In this document: positions 44,145-51,355 of the stretch, piece after piece
Layout of the letters: every line of letters begins with the position of its first letter
Position numbering within the stretch: the stretch's first letter is position 1
NCBI GenBank assembly: GCA_024235915.1
Contig: JACKLO010000009.1
Span: 392,308 to 456,307 of the forward strand
Direction: 5' to 3'
DNA: 64,000 nt
DNA from: Burkholderiaceae bacterium
GTDB lineage: Bacteria > Pseudomonadota > Gammaproteobacteria > Burkholderiales > Burkholderiaceae_C
Notes under the pieces: model-generated
Seen by the model: only the letters and a program-made list of their open reading frames with translations
What the model was told of the DNA's origin: nothing
Databases searched by the model: none
Translations under genes and position numbers: made by a program

Positions 44145-44530
44145 TCGAAGGACACTGCCATTGCGGCGCCGTGCACTGGCGCATCGATTTCGCGCCGGAC
44201 GGCGCCACGGCCTGCAACTGCACCGTGTGCCGGCGCTACGGCACCTTGTGGGCCTATGGCCACGAGGCCGAAGACGTGCATGGCCGCGGTACCACCACGG
44301 CCTACGTGCGTGGTCCGCACATCGAGTTCCACTTCTGTCCCACCTGCGGCAACGTGGCCTGGTGGCGCGGCCGCGAGGCCGGTGCCGATGGCCGCCGACG
44401 CATGGCCGTCAACCTGAGGCTCGCCGAACCCGATGCGGTGACGGCGATCCCCATCGACCATTTCGACGGCCTCGACAAGTTCGACGACCTGCCCCGCGAC
44501 GGCAAGTGCGTGGGCGACTACTGGTTCTGA
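44141..44530 (+). CDS. GFA family (CENP-V/glutathione-dependent formaldehyde-activating) protein
   Basis: 129 residues. Zinc ligands are arranged as HCHCGAVHW, CNCTVCRRYG and FCPTCGN, the pattern of the GFA fold. Named members bind glutathione and act on S-hydroxymethyl-glutathione, but most relatives have unknown substrates. The start overlaps the Nudix stop. The C-terminal half is rich in aspartate. Confidence 0.85.
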   Translation: MIEGHCHCGAVHWRIDFAPDGATACNCTVCRRYGTLWAYGHEAEDVHGRGTTTAYVRGPHIEFHFCPTCGNVAWWRGREAGADGRRRMAVNLRLAEPDAVTAIPIDHFDGLDKFDDLPRDGKCVGDYWF

Positions 44531-44575
44531 ACCACGGCAGGGCACACCCTGTCCTCAGCGAAGGAGGATTTCTCC

Positions 44576-44962
44576 ATGCAGCGCGTGACGGGCATCGGCG
44601 GCGTGTTCTTCAAGGCCCGCGATCCCCAGGCCCTGGCCGCCTGGTACCGGCGCCACCTGGGCGTGCCGGTGGAGGACTGGGGCGGCGCCGTCTTCCGCTG
44701 GGCCGGTGAACACAACCCGGGTGGCACCGGCACCACCACCTGGAGCCCCTTCAAGGCCGACACCGACTACTTCGCCCCGAGCACGGCGCCCTTCATGATC
44801 AACTTCCGGGTGGCCGACCTGCACGCGCTGCTCGCCGCACTGCGCGCCGAAGGCTGCACCGTGGACGACAAGGTTGATGAGTCGCCCTACGGCAAGTTCG
44901 GCTGGGTGATGGACCCGGAAGGTCACCGTGTCGAGCTGTGGGAACCGCCGGCGGGGCAGTGA
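44576..44962 (+). CDS. VOC (glyoxalase/dioxygenase fold) protein
   Basis: 128 residues with the two beta-alpha-beta-beta-beta modules of the VOC fold; GGVFFKARDPQALAAWYRRHLG is typical of the first and WVMDPEGHRVELWEP of the second, with the glutamate of ELWEP a likely metal ligand. GAAGGAGG precedes the ATG. It may be a glyoxalase-like isomerase or resistance protein; the substrate is unknown. Confidence 0.85.
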   Translation: MQRVTGIGGVFFKARDPQALAAWYRRHLGVPVEDWGGAVFRWAGEHNPGGTGTTTWSPFKADTDYFAPSTAPFMINFRVADLHALLAALRAEGCTVDDKVDESPYGKFGWVMDPEGHRVELWEPPAGQ

Positions 44963-45017
44963 CGTGCCGCCCCCAGTCGAGCGGCGTCACGGCAGCGCGC
45001 AGCGCTACAGTGCAACC

Positions 45018-45269
45018 ATGCCCACCCTGCCAGCCCACCGCCTGATCCCGCCACGTGTCCTGTCGCCTGGGTTGGCGGTCAGCCTGTTCGCGCTGGGCTT
45101 GCTGGGCGGCTGCAGCGCGCAGCAGCTCTACGACAGCGGACAAGGCTGGCAACGCCAACAATGCCAGGCACTGCAGGATGCCGACCAGCGCCAGCGCTGC
45201 CTGGCCGACGCGGCACGCCGCCACGACGAGTACGAGCGCGGCGTGAAGGCCGCGCGTGAAGCCCGCTGA
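45018..45269 (+). CDS. small lipoprotein
   Basis: 83 residues. The hydrophobic signal AVSLFALGLLGGC ends in a lipobox (LGGC), with the cysteine at about residue 35. The mature part is short, charged and probably helical (QRQQCQALQDADQRQRCLADAA), with two more cysteines that could pair. Function unknown. It is separated from the VOC gene by 55 bases. Confidence 0.65.
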   Translation: MPTLPAHRLIPPRVLSPGLAVSLFALGLLGGCSAQQLYDSGQGWQRQQCQALQDADQRQRCLADAARRHDEYERGVKAAREAR

Positions 45270-45281
45270 CCGGACGACACC

Positions 45282-45650
45282 ATGGCCTTCGACCCTGGAC
45301 TCGCCCAGCGCATCCGCGAAGCCCTGGGTGAGCGCACCGACCTCAGCGAACGGCGCATGTTCGGCGGCATCGCCTTCATGGTGGCCGACCACATGGCGGT
45401 GGGCATCGTCGGCGACGTGCTGATGGTCCGCGTCGGGCCACAACGCTACGCCCAGGCGCTGCAGCAGCCGTTCGTGCGGCCCATGGACTTCACCGGCAAG
45501 CCGCTCACCGGCTATGTCTATGTGGACCCGCCGGGGATTGCGGAGGACGCTGCATTGGCGGCCTGGGTTGCCGCCGGTGCGGGCTTCGCCGCCACGTTGC
45601 CGCCGAAGACGAAGGCCGCGGCACGCCGGCCGCGACCGCCGGCCCGATGA
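45282..45650 (+). CDS. TfoX N-terminal domain protein
   Basis: 122 residues. RRMFGGIAFMVADHMAVGI is the mark of the TfoX/Sxy N-terminal domain, followed by a KP-rich tail (KTKAAARRPRPP) in place of the C-terminal TfoX domain. Full-length Sxy regulates competence; short forms such as this have unknown roles. It overlaps the next gene by 4 bases (ATGA). Confidence 0.85.
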   Translation: MAFDPGLAQRIREALGERTDLSERRMFGGIAFMVADHMAVGIVGDVLMVRVGPQRYAQALQQPFVRPMDFTGKPLTGYVYVDPPGIAEDAALAAWVAAGAGFAATLPPKTKAAARRPRPPAR

Positions 45651-46129
45651 GTTTTCTGCCGTGCGACTTTGCCGTGCCAGAACGGGTCGAAGGCCCCGGC
45701 TTTCACCTGCGTTCGATCACGGTGCATGACCTCGCCCGCGACTACGACGCCGTCATGAGCAGCCGCAGCCATCTGTGGTCACGCTTCGGTGCCATCTGGG
45801 GCTGGCCACCGGCCGACCTGTCGATCACGCAGGACCTGGTCGACCTGGGCTGGCATCAGAAGGAGTTCCAGCTCCGGCGCAGCTTCAACTACGCGGTGAT
45901 GGCGCCCGATGAATCGCGTCTGCTGGGCTGCGTCTACATCGATCCGCCTGACGACGCCGGCGTCGATGCCGAGGTCTGGTTCTGGGGCCGGCAGGACGAG
46001 CTGGCCCACGGGCTCGAGCTTCGCCTGGGCCGCTTCGTGACGGCCTGGCTGGCCCAGGCGTGGCCATTCCGGCAGGTATTGCTCAACGGGCAGCGGCTCG
46101 CCATGGCGGCGGCCCCGTTCGACCCGTGA
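45647..46129 (+). CDS. GNAT-like protein
   Basis: 160 residues. NYAVMAPDESRLLGCVYIDPP followed by DAEVWFWGRQDELAHGLELRLGRFVTAWL fits strands 2-4 and the following helix of a GNAT fold, but the acetyl-CoA loop RGxGxG/A is not seen, so catalysis is uncertain. No signal peptide. It is translationally linked at both ends: ATGA with the TfoX-like gene and GTGA with the ZIP gene. Confidence 0.65.
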   Translation: MSFLPCDFAVPERVEGPGFHLRSITVHDLARDYDAVMSSRSHLWSRFGAIWGWPPADLSITQDLVDLGWHQKEFQLRRSFNYAVMAPDESRLLGCVYIDPPDDAGVDAEVWFWGRQDELAHGLELRLGRFVTAWLAQAWPFRQVLLNGQRLAMAAAPFDP

Positions 46130-46845
46130 GCCCGTTCGCCTGGATGCTGCTGTCCACCACCGCCGCCGGCGGCTGCATCGTGCTCGGTGGCCTGGCGGCG
46201 GTGAACCTGCGCCACCGGCCGAACTGGCTGGAGAACGAACTGCGCCACGGCATCATTGCCTTTGGCGGCGGTGTGCTGCTGGCGGCGGTGGCCCTGGTGC
46301 TGCTGCCGCAGGGGCTGGCGGCCGTGACCCATCCACTGGCCGTGGCCGCGTGCTTCGTGGGCGGCGGCGTGGCGGTGTATGCCGTGGAGCGCCGGCTGGG
46401 GCTGCGCCGGCGCGAATCACCGCAGTTCGCGGCCATGCTGCTGGACTACGTGCCGGAGTCGCTGGCGCTGGGCGGCATGTTCGCCGCCGGCGTGGCGCAG
46501 GCGCCGCTGCTGGCGCTGCTGATCGGCCTGCAGAACCTGCCTGAAGGCTTCAACGCCTACCGCGAGCGCATCGCGGTGCGCGGCACGAAGCCGGGTACGG
46601 TGCTGCGCCAGATGGCGATGCTGACCCTTGTGGGCCCGGTGCTGGCCACGCTGAGCTGGTCGTGCCTGGCCGACCAGCCGGCCGTGCTGGGCGCCATCAT
46701 GCTGGCGGCGGCCGGCGGCATCTTGTACCTGATCTTCCAGGACATCGCCCCGATGTCGCGGCTGCAGCGCCACCGCGCGCCGCCGCTGGGCGCGGTGCTG
46801 GGATTCTGCGTGGCCCTGGTGGGCCAGCGCCTGGTGGAGGGATGA
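46126..46845 (+). CDS. ZIP family metal transporter
   Basis: 239 residues with about seven or eight membrane helices. The start is GTG at 46126, overlapping the previous stop. Metal-site helices include LLDYVPESLALGG and GLQNLPEGFNAY, the latter a ZIP signature with asparagine, proline and glutamate. ZIP proteins bring divalent metals into the cytosol; which metal is not evident. Confidence 0.8.
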   Translation: MSPFAWMLLSTTAAGGCIVLGGLAAVNLRHRPNWLENELRHGIIAFGGGVLLAAVALVLLPQGLAAVTHPLAVAACFVGGGVAVYAVERRLGLRRRESPQFAAMLLDYVPESLALGGMFAAGVAQAPLLALLIGLQNLPEGFNAYRERIAVRGTKPGTVLRQMAMLTLVGPVLATLSWSCLADQPAVLGAIMLAAAGGILYLIFQDIAPMSRLQRHRAPPLGAVLGFCVALVGQRLVEG

Positions 46846-46846
46846 G

Positions 46847-47410
46847 ATGCTGACCCTGGTCTGGCCCGCGGCCGAACACCTGGCTTCCTACGTCGCAGCG
46901 CTGGAGGGCGGCTGGTCGGCCGACAACGTGCGCGGCGCTGTGGCGGCGCAGGAAGAGCTGGTCCGCATCCGCGAGGACGCAGCCGGCTTCATCGCCGCGC
47001 AGGTGGACCGCGAGGCCCGCGGCGGGCCGGTCACCCTGCCCGACGGGTCCACCGTGGCGCGGTTGCCGGGCTTCCGCCGCTGGCTGTGGGATGACACCGG
47101 CTTCTGCGGCGTCATCGGCCTGCGCTGGCAGCCCGGCACCGAGGCGCTGCCGCCGCACTGCCTGGGCCACGTGGGCTACGCCGTGGTGCCCGGCCGCCGC
47201 GGCCGCGGCTACGCCACCCAGGCGCTGGCGCAGACGCTGCCGCTGGCACGTGTCGAAGGCCTGCGCTGGATCGAACTGACCACCGACGAGGACAACCTGG
47301 CCTCGCAGCGCGTGATCGCGGCCAACGGCGGTGTGCTGGTGGAACGTTTCGACAAGCCCGCGGCCTTTGGCGGCAAGCCAGGGCAGCGCTGGCGCATCGA
47401 CCTGGCCTGA
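46847..47410 (+). CDS. GNAT family N-acetyltransferase
   Basis: 187 residues. The acetyl-CoA loop GRRGRGYATQAL (about 121-132) is intact, preceded by HVGYAVVP and followed by TTDEDNLASQRVIAANGG. The N-terminal part contains a loop of about 20 residues (REARGGPVTLPDGSTVARLPG). It starts 1 base after the ZIP gene stop. Acceptor unknown. Confidence 0.85.
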   Translation: MLTLVWPAAEHLASYVAALEGGWSADNVRGAVAAQEELVRIREDAAGFIAAQVDREARGGPVTLPDGSTVARLPGFRRWLWDDTGFCGVIGLRWQPGTEALPPHCLGHVGYAVVPGRRGRGYATQALAQTLPLARVEGLRWIELTTDEDNLASQRVIAANGGVLVERFDKPAAFGGKPGQRWRIDLA

Positions 47411-47412
47411 TC

Positions 47413-47472
47413 AGGACACGGCGCCCGCGCGGCATTAGGACACGGCGCCGGCGGGAATCAGGACACGGCGCC
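47413..47472. repeat. three copies of AGGACACGGCGCC
   Basis: Identical 13-base units start at 47413, 47437 and 47460 (periods 24 and 23). The third is the end of the minus-strand oxidoreductase gene, where it encodes Gly-Ala-Val-Ser and stop. The first two lie after that stop in the gap to the GNAT gene and also read GAVS-stop on the minus strand, so the C-terminal tail of the gene seems to have been copied twice. Confidence 0.9.
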
Positions 47473-48645
47473 AGCGCCGTAGCGCCCGGTCAGCAGCCGC
47501 CCTTCGCTGAAGCGCTGCAGCGCATAGGGCGCCAGCGACACGTCGGTGGGCAGGCCCAGCGCCGCCTGCGCCATCAGCCGCCCCACGGCAGGCGACAGCT
47601 TGAAACCATGGCCGCTGAAGCCGAAGGCCAGCTGCAGACCGGCCAGCCCCGGCACCGGGCCGAGCACCGGGTTCCAGTCGGGCGTGACGTCGTAGACGCC
47701 GGTCCAGGAGGCAGCCAAACCAGCCTCTTCCCAGCCGGGGAAGCGCGCGGCGACCTGCTCGGCCACCTCGATCATCGCGTCCATTGGGATGTCGCCCTGC
47801 TCGATCTCCGGCGTGGCCAGCACCTCGCCGGCGATGCCCTCGCTGGCCAGCATCTGGCGCCCACCGTAGCTGCGGCAGTACAGCATGCCCGGCGTGGCCA
47901 GGTCCTTGTAGACCGGCATGGCGTGTGAATAGGCGGCCGGGCCTTCGAAGGCGAAGACGCGGTGGCGTTCCGGCTTCACCGGCAGCACGCAGCCGCTGTC
48001 GCGCTCGAGCTCGGGGGTCCAGATGTTGGTGGCGGCGATCACGGTGGCGGCCTCGAAGCGGCCGCGGTCGGTGTCGACACCGGTGATGCGCGCGCCCTCG
48101 CGCAGCAGGCGCTGCACACCCACGCCTTCGAGGAAGCGCACGCCGCGCCGGCGCGCAGCCCGCGCAAAGCCGGTGGCCACCAGGTAGGCGTCGGCGAAGC
48201 CGGCCTCCGGCTCGTGGCCGATGAGCGCCGCGTCGTCGAAGCGCGCCAGCGGCATCAGCGCCGCGGCCTGCGCCGCGTCCAGCCGCTGCAGCGGGATGCC
48301 CATGGCCTGCTGCTGGTCCAGCGACGCGCGCAGCGCCGCCAGGCGCGGGCCTTCAGGCGCTGCGATCAGGTAGCCGCACTTGACCAGGCCGGCGTCGGCC
48401 TCGGCGTCGTCCACATACGCCGCGAAGTGCTCGAAAACGGCGAACGACCGGCGCGCCAGGTCCACGTTCTCCGGCACCGAGTAGTGCGTGCGCAGGATGC
48501 CGCTGCTCTGCGCACTGGTGCCGTTGCCGATGCCCAGCCGGTCCACGACCAGCACGTCGCCGGCGCCGAGGGCGGCCAGGTGGAAGGCGATGGAACAGCC
48601 GACGACGCCGGCGCCGATGACGATCACGTCGGGTTGGGAAGCCAT
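47458..48645 (-). CDS. DAO-family FAD-dependent oxidoreductase
   Basis: 395 residues. VIVIGAGVVGCSIAFHLA (about 8-25) is the FAD fold and GFSGHGFKLSPAVG is the C-terminal FAD-contact motif of DadA/SoxB/GlyOx-like enzymes. These oxidise secondary or primary amines of amino acids such as sarcosine, glycine or proline. The substrate cannot be fixed. The gene lies next to a LysR regulator gene transcribed the same way, 64 bases upstream. Confidence 0.85.
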   Translation of the reverse strand: MASQPDVIVIGAGVVGCSIAFHLAALGAGDVLVVDRLGIGNGTSAQSSGILRTHYSVPENVDLARRSFAVFEHFAAYVDDAEADAGLVKCGYLIAAPEGPRLAALRASLDQQQAMGIPLQRLDAAQAAALMPLARFDDAALIGHEPEAGFADAYLVATGFARAARRRGVRFLEGVGVQRLLREGARITGVDTDRGRFEAATVIAATNIWTPELERDSGCVLPVKPERHRVFAFEGPAAYSHAMPVYKDLATPGMLYCRSYGGRQMLASEGIAGEVLATPEIEQGDIPMDAMIEVAEQVAARFPGWEEAGLAASWTGVYDVTPDWNPVLGPVPGLAGLQLAFGFSGHGFKLSPAVGRLMAQAALGLPTDVSLAPYALQRFSEGRLLTGRYGAGAVS

Positions 48646-48709
48646 GGCCCGCAGTCTGGCCGTCCCCTGGACCGGCGGCGCACAGCACCGCCGGCCCTGA
48701 TGCTGTGGA

Positions 48710-49720
48710 TCAGCCCACGTTGCGGCGGGACTCGGGCAAGGCGGTCAAGGCCGCCGCCTCCAGGCTCAGCGCGGGCTGGAGTTCGCGCCGCAGTTCGCGC
48801 ACCGCCACGCGCACCAGGGCGGCGATCTCCGACGGCAGGCGACCGAGTTCGCCGGCGCGGCTGACCAGCCAGAAACGCCGCTCCAGCAGCGGATAGGCCT
48901 CGCCGTCGCGCTTGAGCGCCGACAGCGGCAGCACCTGCACCGCCTGCGCATGGTGGCGCGACTGCCACAGGCACAACGGTGTCGTCAGGCCGAACCCCAG
49001 CCCGGCGGCGACCAGGCTCAGCAACGGGTCGGTGGCGTCGAACTCGTAGCGCCGCGCCAGGCCGGGGTCGTGCCGGCGCAGGTAGGCGTCCACCTGGGCG
49101 CCGATCATCGAGCGCGTGCTGTAGGCCAGGAACGGCAGGTCGGCCCCCAGGGCCTGCAGGCTGCGCAGCCCGCGCAGCGAGCGGCCCGGCGGCAGCACGA
49201 GCACGAAGCGCTCGGCCAGCAGCGGCAGGGCGTCGATCCCGGCCTGCCCCGCGGGTTCCTGGGTGCCGATCAGCAGGTCCAGCCGGCGTTCGGCGAATCG
49301 CTGCTGCAGGTCCGGCATCAGGCCGGAGAGCAGCTGCAGCCGTTGCACGCGGTCGAACAGGCCGCGCACCAGGTGCGGCCCCAGCGTGGCGGCAAAGCTG
49401 TCGACACAGCCCAGGCGCACGGCGCTGCGTGCGCTGCGGCTGAGGCTGCGCACGCCTTCGTCCATCTCGTGGGCGCGCTGCAGAAGGTCCAGCGCGTGTT
49501 CGTAGAGGCGGTGGCCGCTGGCGGTGACGCGTGCCGGGCGGGTGCCGCGGTCCAGCAGCTCGCTGCCCAGGTGCATCTCCAGCGCCCGCACGTGCTGCGA
49601 CACACCCGCCTGAGACAGCCCGGCGCGGCGCGCAGCGGCCGACACCGAGCCGGTCTCGACCACGGCGATCCAGCTGGTCAGCTGGTCCCAGGGCGGCGGG
49701 GCGGCGACGTCGGGTTTCAT
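48710..49720 (-). CDS. LysR-family transcriptional regulator
   Basis: 336 residues from the ATG at 49720. The helix-turn-helix (about 12-70: GSVSAAARRAGLSQAGVSQHVRALE) is typical, and the rest is the two-lobe effector domain. It is divergent from the TAXI receptor gene over 141 bases, with a palindrome in that gap, so it likely controls the TRAP unit and perhaps itself. The effector is unknown, probably the transported acid. Confidence 0.9.
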   Translation of the reverse strand: MKPDVAAPPPWDQLTSWIAVVETGSVSAAARRAGLSQAGVSQHVRALEMHLGSELLDRGTRPARVTASGHRLYEHALDLLQRAHEMDEGVRSLSRSARSAVRLGCVDSFAATLGPHLVRGLFDRVQRLQLLSGLMPDLQQRFAERRLDLLIGTQEPAGQAGIDALPLLAERFVLVLPPGRSLRGLRSLQALGADLPFLAYSTRSMIGAQVDAYLRRHDPGLARRYEFDATDPLLSLVAAGLGFGLTTPLCLWQSRHHAQAVQVLPLSALKRDGEAYPLLERRFWLVSRAGELGRLPSEIAALVRVAVRELRRELQPALSLEAAALTALPESRRNVG

Positions 49721-49736
49721 GACCTTCAACGCAACG

Positions 49737-49751
49737 TGATGCTCGGCATCA
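49737..49751. promoter_or_regulatory. candidate LysR-regulator site
   Basis: TGATGCTCGGCATCA is a perfect 6-base inverted repeat with a 3-base centre, 17 bases upstream of the LysR start and 111 bases before the TAXI gene. It does not fit T-N11-A exactly, so the assignment is tentative. Confidence 0.4.
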
Positions 49752-49861
49752 GGAACGACGATGACGGGCAGAGGCGGCAGGGCATGGCCTAGATTGTCTG
49801 CCACCCCGGCCCGCTACAGTGGCCGCTTCGCATCCCCGACGCCCCGAAACAGGAGCCCCCG

Positions 49862-50839
49862 ATGAAACTCACCTGGAAACACGTTGCCGCCGCGGTGGCC
49901 TTCACCGCCGCCGCCGTCGCGGCCACCGGCGCCCTGGCGCAGCAGCGCCTGTTCTTCGGCATCGCCACCGGCGGCACCGGCGGCACCTACTACCCGCTGG
50001 GTGGCATGCTGGCGCAGCTGATCAGCAACAAGGCCACGGTGGACGGCAAGAAGATCAGCGCCACGGCCGAAGCCGCCGGCGCCTCGGTGGCCAACGCCAA
50101 GCTGCTGGGCAACAAGGACATCGAGTCGGCCTTCGTCGCCGCCGACATCCTGGACGCCGCCTACAACGGCACCGGCCAGTTCCAGGGCGCCCCGATCAAG
50201 AGCCTGCGCGCCCTCGGTGCGCTGTACCCCGAGACGGTGCAGCTGATCACGCGTGCCGACTCCGGCATCAACAGCGTCAAGGACCTCAAGGGCAAGAGCG
50301 TGTCCTCGGGCTCGCCCGGTTCCGGCCAATACCAGCTGATGACGGACCTGCTCAAGGTCTACGGCATGACCCGGGCCGACATCAAGGAGGACCTGTCGTC
50401 CTTCACCCAGGCCGTGGACAAGATCAAGGACGGCAACCTGCACGCCACGCTGATCACCGCCGGCGTGCCCACCGCGGCCGTCACCGACTTCGCGCAGAGC
50501 CATGCGCTGAAGGTGATCCCGCTGGCGGGTGCGGAGATCGCCGCGCTGCAGAAGCAGCAGCCGTTCTACGCCAACGTCAAGCTCGCGGCCAACACCTACA
50601 AGGGCCAGACCGAGGCGGTGGACACGCTGGCCGTGATGGCGGTGTGGACAGCGCACGAAGGCGTGCCGGAGAACGTGGCTTACGAGGTCACGAAGGCGCT
50701 GTACGAGAACGTGGCCATCATGGGCCAGGTGCACGTGCAGGGGAAGAATATCAGCCTGCAGACCGCCACCGCGGTGGGCAATGCGCCGATCCACCCCGGC
50801 GCGCTGAAGTACTTCAAGGAAAAGGGCATCGCCAAGTGA
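49862..50839 (+). CDS. TAXI family TRAP transporter solute receptor
   Basis: 325 residues. A signal peptide (about 1-26, ALAQQ) precedes the binding protein: FFGIATGGTGGTYYPLGGMLAQL is the TAXI signature and LKGKSVSSGSPGSGQY the ligand-loop region. TAXI receptors bind carboxylates, amino acids or related compounds in the periplasm and feed the fused TRAP permease. TGATG overlaps the next gene. Confidence 0.95.
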   Translation: MKLTWKHVAAAVAFTAAAVAATGALAQQRLFFGIATGGTGGTYYPLGGMLAQLISNKATVDGKKISATAEAAGASVANAKLLGNKDIESAFVAADILDAAYNGTGQFQGAPIKSLRALGALYPETVQLITRADSGINSVKDLKGKSVSSGSPGSGQYQLMTDLLKVYGMTRADIKEDLSSFTQAVDKIKDGNLHATLITAGVPTAAVTDFAQSHALKVIPLAGAEIAALQKQQPFYANVKLAANTYKGQTEAVDTLAVMAVWTAHEGVPENVAYEVTKALYENVAIMGQVHVQGKNISLQTATAVGNAPIHPGALKYFKEKGIAK

Positions 50840-51345
50840 TGCCGCAGCGGCGCGCCGTGGCCCTGGTGGCCTGCTGCGCGCTGCTGCCCATGGCCGCGCC
50901 AGCCTGCACGCTGACGCTGGCCGATCATCGCCGAGGGCCCGTGCTGGCCCGGTTGCCGCTGGACCCCACGGCGCCGGCCCTGCGCGTGGCCTTCACGCAT
51001 TCCGTGCTCGGCACGCCGGTGGAGGACCACTACGTCTTCCGCCACGGCGCCTCCGGCTGGCAGGCGGTGCTGGTGGAAGAGCGCTGGGTGGGCGAAGGCT
51101 ACGGCCTGCCCATCGCCGCCGGCCCCGGCGAGACGCTAGTGCGTGACCACAGCCTGGGCAGCGACGGCTGGAAGCTGACGCTGCAGCGCCCCGTGCACCC
51201 GCTGGTGGTGCTGGCCCTGCCGTCACAGCGCATGCGCGTGCTCGTCGACGGCCAGGCACCCGTCTTGCTGGGTGGCCTGGGCCCGCCGGCGCCCACGTCG
51301 GTGGCGCTGCAGGTCGAGGGCTGTCCCACCCGAGCCGCTTCGTGA
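50839..51345 (+). CDS. DUF1850 family protein
   Basis: 168 residues. The N terminus has a short signal (VALVACCALLPMAAPACTL), then HSVLGTPVEDHYVF and ERWVGEGYGLP, the conserved core of DUF1850. Genes of this family commonly sit between a TAXI receptor and its fused permease, as here. Likely a small periplasmic accessory of the transporter; its role is unknown. Confidence 0.85.
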   Translation: MPQRRAVALVACCALLPMAAPACTLTLADHRRGPVLARLPLDPTAPALRVAFTHSVLGTPVEDHYVFRHGASGWQAVLVEERWVGEGYGLPIAAGPGETLVRDHSLGSDGWKLTLQRPVHPLVVLALPSQRMRVLVDGQAPVLLGGLGPPAPTSVALQVEGCPTRAAS

Positions 51346-51355
51346 AGGACCCTGA

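Noticed and set aside
45647..46129. Typical GNAT acetyltransferase
   Set aside because: Parts of the fold are suggested, but the acetyl-CoA binding loop was not found, so it is listed only as GNAT-like.
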